A stretch of DNA of 64,000 bases. Source: Pseudomonas weihenstephanensis (GTDB lineage Bacteria; Pseudomonadota; Gammaproteobacteria; Pseudomonadales; Pseudomonadaceae). Numbering within the stretch: position 1 is the stretch's first letter; each line of letters starts with the position of its first letter. Made by a program: the position numbers and the translations under genes. Shown here piece by piece: positions 53,962 to 64,000 of the stretch. The notes under the pieces were generated by a model. The model did not search any database, was not told the DNA's origin, and was given only the letters and a program-made list of their open reading frames with translations. The stretch is from contig NZ_JYLF01000002.1 of NCBI RefSeq assembly GCF_001043055.1, positions 186,001 to 250,000 of the forward strand, in the 5' to 3' direction.

Positions 53962-54435
53962 GTGCTGACTCATTTAGATTCTCAAGGCCGCGCCAACATG
54001 GTTGATGTCACCGACAAAGCGGTAACAGCCCGTGAGGCCGTGGCACAAGCCGTTGTACGAATGCGTGCTGAGACGCTGGACATGATCGTCAGTGGTGGGC
54101 ACCCCAAAGGGGATGTATTTGCCGTTGCGCGGATAGCGGGCATTCAGGCAGCGAAAAAAACCTCCGATTTGATTCCCTTGTGCCATCCGTTGATGCTCAC
54201 GAGCGTCAAGGTTGAACTCAGCGCTCACGGCACTGACGCGGTACTCGTGGTGGCGCGTTGCAAACTCGCCGGGCAAACCGGCGTCGAGATGGAAGCGCTG
54301 ACCGCAGCCAGCGTTGCCGCGTTGACGATTTATGACATGTGCAAAGCGGTCGACCGCGGCATGACCATCGAAAGCGTGCGCGTGCTGGAGAAACTCGGCG
54401 GCAAGAGCGGGCATTTCACGGCGGATGTGTTATGA
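53962..54435 (+). CDS. moaC: Cyclic pyranopterin monophosphate synthase MoaC
   Basis: 157 residues from a GTG start with GGAG eight bases upstream ([20 protein letters not shown]). Conserved [15 protein letters not shown] and the ends [20 protein letters not shown] are all present. It converts the MoaA product to cPMP in molybdenum cofactor synthesis. First gene of moaCDE; its stop overlaps the moaD start by four bases. Confidence 0.95.
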   Translation: MLTHLDSQGRANMVDVTDKAVTAREAVAQAVVRMRAETLDMIVSGGHPKGDVFAVARIAGIQAAKKTSDLIPLCHPLMLTSVKVELSAHGTDAVLVVARCKLAGQTGVEMEALTAASVAALTIYDMCKAVDRGMTIESVRVLEKLGGKSGHFTADVL

Positions 54436-54674
54436 CAATTGCGGTCAAGTATTTCGCTCGCTACCGCGAAGCCTTGGGGTGCGATCACGAGGAGGTTGAG
54501 GGCGACTTTGCAACGATTGAAGCACTGCGATTGTGTCTGGTGCAGCGCGGCGGTTATCAGGTTCTGACGGAGGCTAATCTGATGTGCGCGCGTAACGAAG
54601 AGTTGTGCAAACTTGATGAGCCGCTAGTCAATGGCGATGAGGTAGCTTTTTTTCCGCCAGTGACGGGGGGCTGA
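54432..54674 (+). CDS. moaD: Molybdopterin synthase small subunit MoaD
   Basis: 80 residues, ubiquitin-like fold, ending in the Gly-Gly tail (FFPPVTGG) that carries the thiocarboxylate sulfur. The start at 54432 overlaps moaC by four bases, and the stop overlaps the moaE start by one base, so the three are translated together. Confidence 0.95.
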   Translation: MTIAVKYFARYREALGCDHEEVEGDFATIEALRLCLVQRGGYQVLTEANLMCARNEELCKLDEPLVNGDEVAFFPPVTGG

Positions 54675-55129
54675 TGCACATGACCCTTCGAGTTCAGGCA
54701 GCGGCCTTTGACCCGGGCGTTGAAGTGAATGCCATGCATGCTGCCAACGCGGGTGTAGGCGCTGTGGTGAGCTTTGTCGGGTACGTGCGCGACTTCAATG
54801 ACGGGCGCGACGTGGCGGGTATGTTTTTGGAGCATTACCCTGGCATGACCGAAAAAGCGCTGGGCAAGATTGTCGTCGAAGCTCAACAACGGTGGCCGCT
54901 GCTCAAACTCCACGTGTTGCATCGGGTTGGGGCGCTGGAACCGGGCGAACCCATTGTGTTTGTCGGGGTGGCCAGCGCTCATCGCCAAGCGGCGTTCGAC
55001 GCGTGTGCGTTTGTGATGGACTACCTCAAAACCCGCGCACCCTTCTGGAAAAAAGAACACACCGCTGACGGCCCGCGTTGGGTAGAAGGGCGGGCTAGCG
55101 ATCAGGCCGCAGCGGATCGCTGGGCGTAA
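54674..55129 (+). CDS. moaE: Molybdopterin synthase large subunit MoaE
   Basis: 151 residues. Family stretches VVSFVGYVRDFNDGRDVAGM, LEHYPGMTEKAL, HRVGALEPGEPIVFVGVASAHR and PFWKKE (with the catalytic Lys residues) are present. It pairs with MoaD to insert the dithiolene sulfurs into cPMP. Confidence 0.95.
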   Translation: MHMTLRVQAAAFDPGVEVNAMHAANAGVGAVVSFVGYVRDFNDGRDVAGMFLEHYPGMTEKALGKIVVEAQQRWPLLKLHVLHRVGALEPGEPIVFVGVASAHRQAAFDACAFVMDYLKTRAPFWKKEHTADGPRWVEGRASDQAAADRWA

Positions 55130-55196
55130 CGTCAAACCCGCGCGATCATTAAATCGATCCGTTTCTTCTAAAAGTTTCAGAATCCTTCTATGCGTA

Positions 55197-55662
55197 ATGA
55201 CTGAGCTTATCCATGAGCGTTGCTCTCGGTCTCAGAGCAAACCGGGGGGGCTCACGCTTGCGCGTAATCCGAGTCAGCAATACCTTGGCGCTTACGTTGC
55301 CTATAGGCGTAAAAACGAAGTTTATTTGGATGTTGGAACATACGCCGTAGGCTCGGTGGTAATGAGTTTGCGGCCGAAAGGCTGGCCGATGGCGTTGCTG
55401 TGGGAGGGTTTTTTCGGGTTATTTATTTTCAATATCGTGCTGATCATTGCTTTGCAGCGCTGGAAGTTAAACCCACCGCCTGATTTGACCTAGCCCGACA
55501 TCATTGAATGGTCGAAACCATTACCCCCCCAGCAATGGGCCAAACGTTCGCCTGAGCTTGAAGCCGCGATAGCTCAGCGCGAAGCGGAGCTGGCAGCGCA
55601 GAAGAACCTGTGGCCGCTGACGAGTAATGCGAGGCTGCGCCCGGGCGCGCAGCGCTCGCTAA
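55197..55662 (+). pseudogene. Unknown small gene probably broken by an in-frame TAG
   Basis: A frame from ATG 55197 encodes 98 residues with one hydrophobic segment (GFFGLFIFNIVLIIALQRW) and stops at TAG 55491-55493. The same frame continues with protein-like sequence (IIEWSKPLPPQQWAKRSPEL then EAAIAQREAELAAQKNLWPL), suggesting a single gene of about 150 codons with a nonsense change. I do not recognise the family. It could also be an intact 98-residue protein. Confidence 0.4.
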
Positions 55663-55776
55663 ACCCTTCAATGCGGTGCTTGAGATGCACTGCAATCATC
55701 GGGTTTATGATCACTTCGCAATCGAAAGTTGCCTTCGGCCACGGTTACACAACCTCGGCAATTTTCCGTGGAGCGA

Positions 55777-57267
55777 TCAGGCCGTTTCGCTCGGATCGTG
55801 AGGTTTACGTACGGCCCGCACCACGGGGCGCAGCAGTTCGGTCGGCGGGGTTTCGCAACTGATTTTGCGGCCCAGCTTGGTTTCGATTGCGGGCAATTGG
55901 TACGAGTCGTCTTCACCGGCAAAGCTGATGGACACGCCGTCAGCGCCCGCGCGGCCCGTGCGGCCAATGCGGTGCACGTAATCGTCCGGAACCTCCGGCA
56001 GGGTGAAGTTGATCACATGGCTGATGCCGTCGATGTGAATCCCGCGCCCGGCCACGTCGGTGGCAACCAAGACGCGGACTTTTCCTTCGCGGAAGTTTTC
56101 CAGGGTCTTGATGCGTTTGTGTTGCGGTACATCGCCCGACAGTTGTGCGGCGTTTATACCGTCGCGTACCAGGCGTTCTTCGATGCGGCGCACTTCGTCT
56201 TTACGGTTGGCAAAAACGATGACCCGCTCCCAACCGTTGTCGTTGACCAGGTTGAACAACAATTTGTATTTGTCAGCACCGGCCACGGCGTAGACATGTT
56301 GCTCGACACGGTCGCTGGCGACGTTTTCGGCTTCGATTTCAACAATGGCCGGGTCGGTGGTCCATTGTTTGGCAAGGTTCATCACGTCTTCGGTGAAGGT
56401 CGCGGAAAACAGCAGCGTCTGGCGTTCGGCTTTCGGGGGTGTCTGGCGAATGATCTGACGTACTTGCGGGATGAAACCCATGTCCAGCATGCGGTCAGCT
56501 TCGTCGAGCACCATCACTTCGATCATGTCCAGGTGCACTTCACCGCGCTGGTTGAAGTCCAGCAGGCGGCCCGGTGTGGCCACCAGAATGTCGCAATGGC
56601 GGGCTTCGAGTTGCTTGAGTTGCTTGTCGAAGTCCATCCCGCCAACGAAGGTCATGACGTTGAGGTCGGTGTATTTGGTCAGGTCGGCGGCGTCTTTGGC
56701 GATTTGCACCACCAGCTCGCGGGTCGGCGCGATGATCAGTGCACGCGGCTCGCCCATGTAACGCTCTTTGGGCGGCGGGGTTTGCGTCAGTTGGCTGATG
56801 ATCGAGATCAAGAACGCCGCCGTTTTGCCGGTGCCGGTTTGTGCGCGACCAATCGCGTCACGGCCGCTCAGGGTGTAACCCAATACGCCTGCCTGAATCG
56901 GCGTGCAGTACGGGAAACCCAAATCTTGAATGGCGTGCATCAGTTCAGGTGCGAGCTTGAAGTCGTGGAAACGGGTTTTGCCTGCTTGCGGCTCAACCGC
57001 AAAGTCTTCGAGTTTCCAGGGAATGACCGGTGGCTTGGGTGCCGCCTCGCGCCGCGGTTTGGCAATTTTTGGTTTTTCGCTGCGCGTGGGTGGCTCAACA
57101 GGCTGGGCGTCGGGTGTGTTCACCGAGGCTTGAGCGGGAGCAGGGTGGCCAGGCTGTTGCGCGTCGGTTCGCGGGCTGGGGCTGCTGGAAGGAGGTGTGC
57201 AAGCTGGCGCGAGCGGCTCAGCCTCGCTTTTACCGAATATTTTTTTGAGTGCTTTGAGCACGGTCAT
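55777..57267 (-). CDS. rhlB: DEAD-box ATP-dependent RNA helicase RhlB
   Basis: 496 residues. The Pro/Ala-rich, charged N-terminal extension (about 1-85) is followed by Q motif, [10 protein letters not shown] (motif I), PTRELVVQI (Ia), TPGRLLDF (Ib), [13 protein letters not shown] (II), FSATF (III), [16 protein letters not shown] (V) and [10 protein letters not shown] (VI). RhlB unwinds RNA and works with RNase E and PNPase in the degradosome. It reads toward moaE. Confidence 0.93.
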   Translation of the reverse strand: MTVLKALKKIFGKSEAEPLAPACTPPSSSPSPRTDAQQPGHPAPAQASVNTPDAQPVEPPTRSEKPKIAKPRREAAPKPPVIPWKLEDFAVEPQAGKTRFHDFKLAPELMHAIQDLGFPYCTPIQAGVLGYTLSGRDAIGRAQTGTGKTAAFLISIISQLTQTPPPKERYMGEPRALIIAPTRELVVQIAKDAADLTKYTDLNVMTFVGGMDFDKQLKQLEARHCDILVATPGRLLDFNQRGEVHLDMIEVMVLDEADRMLDMGFIPQVRQIIRQTPPKAERQTLLFSATFTEDVMNLAKQWTTDPAIVEIEAENVASDRVEQHVYAVAGADKYKLLFNLVNDNGWERVIVFANRKDEVRRIEERLVRDGINAAQLSGDVPQHKRIKTLENFREGKVRVLVATDVAGRGIHIDGISHVINFTLPEVPDDYVHRIGRTGRAGADGVSISFAGEDDSYQLPAIETKLGRKISCETPPTELLRPVVRAVRKPHDPSETA

Positions 57268-57351
57268 CTCATCAGTTGGTTAAGGAGTGTACGCCGGGCA
57301 GTGTAATGCAAGTCGCGTGCTCGGCGTAGTGAACGACTGGATGTTTAGGAT

Positions 57352-58427
<1,076 letters not shown>

Positions 58428-59456
58428 ATGAAGCAGTTGAAATCCACCTTGGCCCTGGCCACCGCAGTGGTAGTACTGAGCGTCAGTGGTTTTGCTCATG
58501 CGGGGGCGACGTTGGACAGCGTCAAGAAGAAAGGCTTTGTGCAATGTGGCGTGAGCGATGGTTTGCCCGGTTTTTCGGTACCGGATGCCTCGGGCAAGAT
58601 TTTGGGGATCGATGCGGATGTGTGCCGCGCGGTGGCTGCTGCGGTGTTTGGGGATGCCACCAAAGTCAAATTCAGCCAGTTGAACGCCAAGGAGCGTTTC
58701 ACTGCCTTGCAATCGGGTGAAGTGGATGTGCTCTCGCGTAACACCACCTGGACCAGTTCCCGTGATGCGGGGATGGGCATGGTGTTTGCCGGTGTGACGT
58801 ATTACGACGGCGTCGGCTTTTTGGTGAACAACAAACTGGGCGTAAAAAGTGCCAAAGAGCTGGATGGCGCAACCATCTGCATTCAGGCAGGTACTACCAC
58901 CGAGCTGAACGTTTCGGACTACTTCCGCGCCAATAACCTCAAATACACGCCGATCACTTTCGATACCTCAGATGAAAGCGCCAAGTCGCTGGAAAGCGGG
59001 CGCTGTGACGTGCTGACCTCTGACAAATCACAGCTTTACGCCCAGCGCAGCAAGCTAGCCAGCCCGAACGACTACGTGGTGTTGCCCGAAACCATTTCCA
59101 AAGAACCGCTGGGCCCTGTGGTGCGCAAAGGCGATGAGGACTGGTTCAGCATTGTGAAATGGACCCTGTTCGCCATGCTTAACGCTGAAGAAGCGGGCGT
59201 GACCTCGAAAAATGTCAAAGAAGAAGCCAAATCGACCAAGAACCCGGACGTTGCCCGCTTGCTGGGTGCTGATGGTGAATACGGCAAAGACTTGAAGCTG
59301 CCCAAAGACTGGGTGGTGCAGATCGTCAGCCAGGTCGGCAACTACGGCGAAGTCTTCGAGAAAAACCTCGGCAAGAGCACTCCGCTGGCCATTGACCGCG
59401 GGCTGAATGCCCTGTGGAACAACGGCGGCATCCAATACGCACCGCCTGTGCGCTGA
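58428..59456 (+). CDS. aapJ: General L-amino-acid ABC transporter, periplasmic binding protein
   Basis: 342 residues with a Sec signal peptide (MKQLKSTLALATAVVVLSVS, cleavage after GFAHA, residue about 25). The binding fold shows GVSDGLPGFSVPDASGKILG, DVDVLSRNTTWTSSRD and GPVVRKGDEDW as in AapJ. Ribosome site GGAGG. It is followed by the two permease genes and the ATPase, giving a complete AapJQMP importer. Confidence 0.94.
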   Translation: MKQLKSTLALATAVVVLSVSGFAHAGATLDSVKKKGFVQCGVSDGLPGFSVPDASGKILGIDADVCRAVAAAVFGDATKVKFSQLNAKERFTALQSGEVDVLSRNTTWTSSRDAGMGMVFAGVTYYDGVGFLVNNKLGVKSAKELDGATICIQAGTTTELNVSDYFRANNLKYTPITFDTSDESAKSLESGRCDVLTSDKSQLYAQRSKLASPNDYVVLPETISKEPLGPVVRKGDEDWFSIVKWTLFAMLNAEEAGVTSKNVKEEAKSTKNPDVARLLGADGEYGKDLKLPKDWVVQIVSQVGNYGEVFEKNLGKSTPLAIDRGLNALWNNGGIQYAPPVR

Positions 59457-59464
59457 TAGCCCTG

Positions 59465-59491
59465 TCACCCGGCAGGCCAACTGCCGGGTGA
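59465..59491 (+). other. Intercistronic hairpin after aapJ
   Basis: TCACCCGGCAG, loop GCCAA, CTGCCGGGTGA: perfect 11-bp stem starting eight bases after the aapJ stop. A stem here could protect the aapJ mRNA or partly terminate transcription, giving more binding protein than permease, as in many ABC importers. Confidence 0.75.
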
Positions 59492-59524
59492 TGGTGTTTT
59501 GATCCATTTCTGTTGGGGCACTTC

Positions 59525-60706
59525 ATGCAGACAAAAGTCAGCGCACCCAAGCCGAGGCTCAGTCTCAGCGATCCACGTGTGCGTGCGTGGTTATTTCAGA
59601 TCATCACCGTTGGGTTGGTGGTCTTCATGGGCTGGTACTTGTTCAACAACACCCAGACCAACTTACAGCACCGGGGGATTACCTCGGGCTTTGACTTTCT
59701 GGAACGCAGTGCCGGGTTTGGCATTGCGCAACATTTGATTGATTACACCGAGTCCGACAGTTACGCCCGGGTCTTTGTGATCGGCCTGCTCAACACCTTG
59801 CTGGTGTCGGTGATTGGCGTGGTGCTGGCAACGATTCTGGGTTTCATCATCGGTATCGCGCGTTTGTCGCCGAACTGGATGATCAACAAGCTGGCAACCG
59901 TGTACGTTGAAGTGTTTCGCAACATTCCGCCGTTGCTGCAAATCCTGTTCTGGTACTTCGCGGTCTTTTTGACCATGCCGTTGCCGCGTAATAGCCACCA
60001 TTTTGCCGACATGTTCTACATGAGCAGCCGTGGGCTGAATATGCCGGCCGCGATTGGCACCCAGGCGTTCTGGCCGTTTGTGGCCAGCGTGGTGCTGGCG
60101 GTGATCGCGGTGGTGTGGATGGTGCGATGGGCTAACCAGCGCTTCGAAAACACCGGCGTGCCGTTTCATAAGTTCTGGGTCGGGTTGGCGCTACTGCTGG
60201 TGATACCAGGATTGTGTGTGCTGATGGTTGGCACTCCTGTGCACTGGGAAATGCCGCAGCTCAAGGGCTTTAACTTTGTCGGCGGCTGGGTACTGATTCC
60301 CGAGTTGCTGGCGCTGACCATTGCCTTGACGGTGTACACCGCTGCTTTTATCGCCGAGATCGTGCGTTCGGGGATCAAATCGGTCAGTCATGGCCAGACC
60401 GAAGCAGCGCGCTCATTGGGCCTCAGACCTGGGCCGACGTTGCGTAAAGTGATCATTCCGCAAGCACTGCGCGTGATCATTCCGCCGCTGACCAGCCAAT
60501 ACCTCAATCTGGTGAAAAACTCGTCGCTGGCGGCGGGCATCGGCTACCCGGAAATGGTCTCGCTGTTTGCCGGTACGGTGCTGAACCAGACCGGGCAAGC
60601 GATTGAGGTCATCGCCATCACCATGAGCGTTTACCTGGCAATCAGCATCTGCATTTCGCTGCTCATGAATGTGTACAACACGCGCATCGCGCTGATTGAA
60701 CGGTGA
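59525..60706 (+). CDS. aapQ: Amino-acid ABC transporter permease AapQ
   Basis: 393 residues from ATG 59525 (MQTKVSAPKPRLSLSDPRVR); a TTG at 59513 in frame is less likely. It has multiple membrane spans and the permease EAA loop (SHGQTEAARSLGLRPGPTLRKVIIPQAL) near the C terminus. The long extra segment between the first spans is typical of AapQ. It ends 10 bases before aapM. Confidence 0.93.
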   Translation: MQTKVSAPKPRLSLSDPRVRAWLFQIITVGLVVFMGWYLFNNTQTNLQHRGITSGFDFLERSAGFGIAQHLIDYTESDSYARVFVIGLLNTLLVSVIGVVLATILGFIIGIARLSPNWMINKLATVYVEVFRNIPPLLQILFWYFAVFLTMPLPRNSHHFADMFYMSSRGLNMPAAIGTQAFWPFVASVVLAVIAVVWMVRWANQRFENTGVPFHKFWVGLALLLVIPGLCVLMVGTPVHWEMPQLKGFNFVGGWVLIPELLALTIALTVYTAAFIAEIVRSGIKSVSHGQTEAARSLGLRPGPTLRKVIIPQALRVIIPPLTSQYLNLVKNSSLAAGIGYPEMVSLFAGTVLNQTGQAIEVIAITMSVYLAISICISLLMNVYNTRIALIER

Positions 60707-60716
60707 GGACGCGCTT

Positions 60717-61814
60717 ATGACCACTCATGTTTTTAAACCCGACATGCCGCCGCCGGGCAATCGCATCGGCATCGTGGCCTGGGCTCGGGCCAACCTGTTT
60801 TCCAGTGGGCTCAATACGCTACTGACGTTGTTCGCCTTTTATCTGATTTGGCTGATCGTGCCCCCGCTGCTGAGCTGGACGGTCTTTGACGCCAATTGGG
60901 TCGGGACGACGCGTGCCGATTGCACCAAAGACGGCGCGTGCTGGGTGTTTATCCAGCAGCGATTCGGCCAGTTCATGTACGGCTATTACCCGCAGGCGTT
61001 GCGCTGGCGCGTGGATGTGACGGTGTGGCTGGCCGTGATCGGTGCCGCGCCGCTGTTTATCTCGCGCTTCAAACACAAGGCCGTGTACGGGCTGAGCTTT
61101 TTGGTGGTGTACCCGGTTTTGGCCTACAGCCTGCTGCATGGCGGTTATTGGGGGCTGAGCAACGTGGCCACCAGTCAGTGGGGCGGGTTGATGCTGACCT
61201 TGGTGATTGCCACGGTGGGTATCGCGGGCGCACTGCCGTTGGGCATTTTGCTGGCGCTGGGGCGACGCTCGGACATGCCGGCCATTCGCGTGGTGTGCGT
61301 GACCTTTATCGAGTTCTGGCGCGGGGTGCCGCTGATCACGGTGTTGTTCATGTCCTCGGTGATGCTGCCGCTGTTTCTGCCAGAGGGCATGAACTTCGAC
61401 AAGCTGCTGCGGGCGTTGATCGGGGTCATTTTGTTCCAGTCGGCGTATGTGGCCGAAGTGGTGCGCGGCGGGTTGCAGGCCATCCCCAAAGGCCAGTACG
61501 AAGCGGCCGATGCGATGGGGCTGGGCTACTGGCGCAGCATGGGGCTGGTGATCTTGCCGCAAGCCTTGAAGCTGGTGATCCCCGGCATCGTTAACACCTT
61601 TATTGCCCTGTTCAAAGACACAAGCCTGGTGATCATCATCGGCCTGTTCGACTTGCTCAACAGCGTCAAACAAGCGGCCGCCGACCCCAACTGGTTGGGC
61701 ATGGCGACCGAAGGTTATGTGTTTGCGGCGTTGGTGTTCTGGATTTTCTGTTTTGGTATGTCCCGCTACTCCATGCATTTGGAGCGCAAGCTGGACACGG
61801 GCCACAAGCGCTAG
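60717..61814 (+). CDS. aapM: Amino-acid ABC transporter permease AapM
   Basis: 365 residues from ATG 60717 (MTTHVFKPDMPPPGNRIGIV). It has membrane spans and the EAA loop PKGQYEAADAMGLGYWRSMGL, then VILPQALKLVIPG. A second permease paired with AapQ to form a heterodimer. An in-frame start at 60696 would overlap aapQ and is not needed. Confidence 0.93.
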   Translation: MTTHVFKPDMPPPGNRIGIVAWARANLFSSGLNTLLTLFAFYLIWLIVPPLLSWTVFDANWVGTTRADCTKDGACWVFIQQRFGQFMYGYYPQALRWRVDVTVWLAVIGAAPLFISRFKHKAVYGLSFLVVYPVLAYSLLHGGYWGLSNVATSQWGGLMLTLVIATVGIAGALPLGILLALGRRSDMPAIRVVCVTFIEFWRGVPLITVLFMSSVMLPLFLPEGMNFDKLLRALIGVILFQSAYVAEVVRGGLQAIPKGQYEAADAMGLGYWRSMGLVILPQALKLVIPGIVNTFIALFKDTSLVIIIGLFDLLNSVKQAAADPNWLGMATEGYVFAALVFWIFCFGMSRYSMHLERKLDTGHKR

Positions 61815-61826
61815 GAGTTGTGTGAC

Positions 61827-62591
61827 ATGAGTGAAGCCATCAAAAAAACGGCCAGCGCTGAAGGCATTATTCAGATGCTGGGTGTGAACAAGTGGTACGG
61901 CCAGTTCCACGTGCTCAAAGATATCAACCTCAACGTGCAACCGGGTGAGCGGATTGTATTGTGCGGCCCGTCTGGCTCGGGCAAATCCACCACGATTCGC
62001 TGCCTCAATCGCCTTGAAGAGCATCAGCAGGGTCGCATTGTGGTAGACGGTGTCGAGCTGACCAACGACCTCAAGCAGATCGAAACCGTGCGCCGGGAAG
62101 TGGGCATGGTGTTTCAGCATTTCAACTTGTTCCCGCACCTGACCATTTTGCAAAACTGCACCCTGGCGCCGATGTGGGTACGCAAAATGCCCAAGCGCCA
62201 GGCCGAAGAAATCGCCATGCATTACCTGGAGCGAGTGCGTATCCCCGAGCAGGCGCACAAGTATCCGGGGCAGTTGTCAGGAGGTCAGCAACAGCGGGTA
62301 GCGATTGCCAGGGCGCTGTGTATGAAGCCCAAGATCATGCTGTTCGACGAACCGACCTCAGCGCTTGACCCGGAAATGGTCAAGGAAGTGCTCGATACCA
62401 TGATTGGCTTGGCCGAGGACGGCATGACGATGCTCTGCGTGACCCATGAAATGGGCTTTGCCCGCACGGTGGCGAATCGGGTGATCTTCATGGACAAAGG
62501 TGAAATCGTTGAGCAGGCAGCGCCGAACGACTTCTTCGACAACCCGCAAAACGACCGGACCAAACTGTTTTTGAACCAAATCCTGCATTAA
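61827..62591 (+). CDS. aapP: Amino-acid ABC transporter ATPase AapP
   Basis: 254 residues from ATG 61827 with AGGAG upstream, overlapping nothing. Walker [12 protein letters not shown]-loop [11 protein letters not shown], signature LSGGQQQR, Walker [15 protein letters not shown] and the switch His in CVTHEMGFA are intact. Last gene of aapJQMP. Confidence 0.95.
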   Translation: MSEAIKKTASAEGIIQMLGVNKWYGQFHVLKDINLNVQPGERIVLCGPSGSGKSTTIRCLNRLEEHQQGRIVVDGVELTNDLKQIETVRREVGMVFQHFNLFPHLTILQNCTLAPMWVRKMPKRQAEEIAMHYLERVRIPEQAHKYPGQLSGGQQQRVAIARALCMKPKIMLFDEPTSALDPEMVKEVLDTMIGLAEDGMTMLCVTHEMGFARTVANRVIFMDKGEIVEQAAPNDFFDNPQNDRTKLFLNQILH

Positions 62592-62604
62592 TCCAACCCC
62601 TCTG

Positions 62605-62674
62605 TGCAGGCGCAGGCTGCGAGCTTTTGATCGGGTAAAACGGTTATAAAGCGCGCAGCTGGCGCCAGCTACTG
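62605..62674. repeat. Degenerate REP pair after aapP
   Basis: TGCAGGCGCAGGCTGCGAGC (62605-62624) and AGCTGGCGCCAGCTACT (62657-62673) are diverged inverted REP halves. They may form the 3' end of the aap mRNA. No other terminator is seen here. Confidence 0.55.
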
Positions 62675-62757
62675 CGTATATGTGGATTGCCCCCTACGCC
62701 GTCGTCTGGCTAAGATGTCCGAAAATTCACCCTGTGATTGGATGAAAGGGCGGAACA

Positions 62758-62994
62758 CGTGACAGACGAATCCCCCTGATAAAGCATGCTCGGGTTGACC
62801 CCGCCCGCGTTTTATCGGCGCTGCATACTTCCCTGCACCTTGCGCACCGTCTTCAGCCTAGTGCGTAAACCCTTGCTACACATCCGTGTCGCCAATCGAT
62901 GCTTGACCTGCGCATCGATCACTGGAAGGCCGCGGAACAACAAGACCCACAACGGGCGATGGCGCTGTGCCGGACGTTGATCAATGAACCCTGA
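62758..62994 (+). pseudogene. Possible remnant of a regulator gene upstream of the cynX-type gene
   Basis: One frame reads as protein-like sequence (RRIPLIKHARVDPARVLSAL ...) interrupted by TAA at 62866-62868 and continues MLDLRIDHWKAAEQQDPQRA then MALCRTLINEP before a TGA at 62992, 13 bases ahead of the MFS start. The last 31 codons look like a C-terminal helix pair of a GntR/FCD-type regulator, but I cannot confirm this. It may be a degraded gene or a chance frame. Confidence 0.3.
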
Positions 62995-63007
62995 ACCGGA
63001 GAAGGCC

Positions 63008-64000
63008 ATGACCCGCCCCCCGTCCCCTGTTAACGACAGCGTAGATCCTGTGCGTCATCTGGATGAGCTGGATGAACTGCTGATTGACGCCGAGGCGGAC
63101 GATGAAGCCGTTCAGCAAATGCCGCCCGTGGTGGTGCGTGCGTGGTTATTGCTGTTGGGCATGGTGCTGGTGGCCTTGAACCTGCGTCCGGCGTTGTCGA
63201 GCATGGCGCCGTTGTTGGGCGAAGTGTCCGAGTACTTGGGGTTGTCAGCCGCCCAGGCGGGCTTGCTGACGACCTTGCCGGTGCTCTGTCTGGGGTTGTT
63301 TGCGCCGCTGGCACCGATTCTGGCCCGCCGTTTTGGTACTGAGCGTGTGGTGCTGGGCATTTTACTGGTACTGGGCGCTGGCATCGTATTGCGCAGTTAT
63401 CTGGGGGAGACCGGGCTGTTTGCCGGTAGCATTTTGGCCGGTGCCAGCATTGGCGTTATTGGCGTGTTGCTGCCAGGCATTATAAAGCGCGATTTTGCCG
63501 GGCATGCCGGCACCATGACCGGTGTCTACACCATGGCCTTGTGCCTGGGCGCTGCGTTAGCCGCCGGGGCAACCGTGCCGTTGAGCCATTACTTCGATGG
63601 CAGTTGGCAATTGGGCTTGGGCTTTTGGGCCTTACCCGCCGTCATTGCAGCGATTTTCTGGTTACCGCAGGCCGGTAAACGCAATGGCGCCCACAACGTC
63701 GCCTATCGGGTACGCGGTTTGCTGCGTGATCCGCTGGCCTGGCAAGTCACGCTGTACATGGGCCTGCAATCGTCGTTGTCGTACATCGTGTTTGGCTGGC
63801 TGCCTTCGATCCTGATCGGGCGTGGCCTGACGCCGACTCAAGCGGGGCTGGTGATGTCGGGCTCGGTAATCGTGCAATTGGTTACGGCGCTGACTGCGCC
63901 CTGGCTGGCCACGCGGGGCAAGGATCAGCGCTTGGCCATTGTGCTGGTGATGAGCATGACGTTGGCAGGGTTGTTCGGCTGCCTGTATGCACCGCTGGAC
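63008..64000 (+). CDS. CynX/NimT-family MFS transporter (partial, runs off the window)
   Basis: The first 331 codons of a membrane transporter; the frame is open to the window edge. A soluble acidic head of about 38 residues (MTRPPSPVNDSVDPVRHLDE ...) precedes the first span (WLLLLGMVLVALNLRPALSS), and at least eight spans follow. RPALSSMAPLL and the LPVLCLGLFAPLAPILARRFG loop are typical of the CynX group (cyanate, 2-nitroimidazole or similar efflux). The start ATG 63008 has GGAGAAGG upstream. Confidence 0.85.
   Translation, partial: MTRPPSPVNDSVDPVRHLDELDELLIDAEADDEAVQQMPPVVVRAWLLLLGMVLVALNLRPALSSMAPLLGEVSEYLGLSAAQAGLLTTLPVLCLGLFAPLAPILARRFGTERVVLGILLVLGAGIVLRSYLGETGLFAGSILAGASIGVIGVLLPGIIKRDFAGHAGTMTGVYTMALCLGAALAAGATVPLSHYFDGSWQLGLGFWALPAVIAAIFWLPQAGKRNGAHNVAYRVRGLLRDPLAWQVTLYMGLQSSLSYIVFGWLPSILIGRGLTPTQAGLVMSGSVIVQLVTALTAPWLATRGKDQRLAIVLVMSMTLAGLFGCLYAPLD

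Noticed and set aside
60819..62258. Minus-strand open frame of 479 codons opposite aapM/aapP
   Set aside because: His/Gln/Arg-rich antisense translation over two intact transporter genes.

Overview
The window reads as chromosomal DNA of a non-aeruginosa Pseudomonas, most likely of the fluorescens group. It is GC-rich and densely coding. It carries a complete twelve-gene alginate operon in the Pseudomonas order, Pseudomonas-type REP/REPIN palindromes, an aapJQMP amino-acid transporter, rhlB, and a phoH-like gene whose usual Pseudomonas neighbour (moaCDE) is displaced. I saw no rRNA, tRNA, CRISPR array, transposase or integrase.

Layout. 1-2503: a short hypothetical gene, a D-2-hydroxyacid dehydrogenase and a LysR regulator. 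2706-7619: a divergent tripartite efflux operon (TolC-like lipoprotein, FUSC pump, DUF1656, HlyD adaptor) resembling Aae/fusaric-acid exporters. 7702-11643: an MFS exporter with an NTF2-like partner, a divergent LysR gene with a clear palindromic operator, an SDR oxidoreductase and a small membrane protein. 11793-28161 (minus strand): algD-8-44-K-E-G-X-L-I-J-F-A. AlgD and AlgA supply GDP-mannuronate. Alg8/Alg44 polymerise it under c-di-GMP control. AlgK/AlgE/AlgG/AlgX/AlgL form the periplasmic and outer-membrane export and editing machine. AlgI/J/F with AlgX acetylate. The operon is invaded by several palindromic repeats, including one in frame inside the algK signal-peptide region. 28162-28864 is the long algD control region. 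28865-33359: yaaA, a NodB-type polysaccharide deacetylase with a degenerate metal site, a small unknown gene and a PIN-PhoH ATPase.

33360-53961 is an accessory region of about 20.6 kb. It starts with an orphan type VI secretion island behind a probable sigma-54 promoter and large palindromes: hcp, vgrG, a DUF4123 adaptor, four tandem copies of a DUF3304-like lipoprotein (probable immunity) and a Tle1-type phospholipase effector. It continues with a MexJK-like RND pump, a VOC-fold protein, a LysR regulator and a gene set matching toxoflavin (azapteridine) biosynthesis: RibD-like, WD40 protein, GTP cyclohydrolase II, FGE-like protein, SAM methyltransferase and a small DMT-type membrane protein. 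The pump and VOC protein are candidates for toxin export and self-protection.

53962-64000 returns to core genes: moaCDE, a probably broken small gene, rhlB, a carboxylesterase, aapJQMP behind a consensus-like sigma-54 promoter, a possible gene remnant, and the start of a CynX-type MFS transporter that runs off the window.

All assignments come from reading the sequence and recalled family knowledge. No database search was run.
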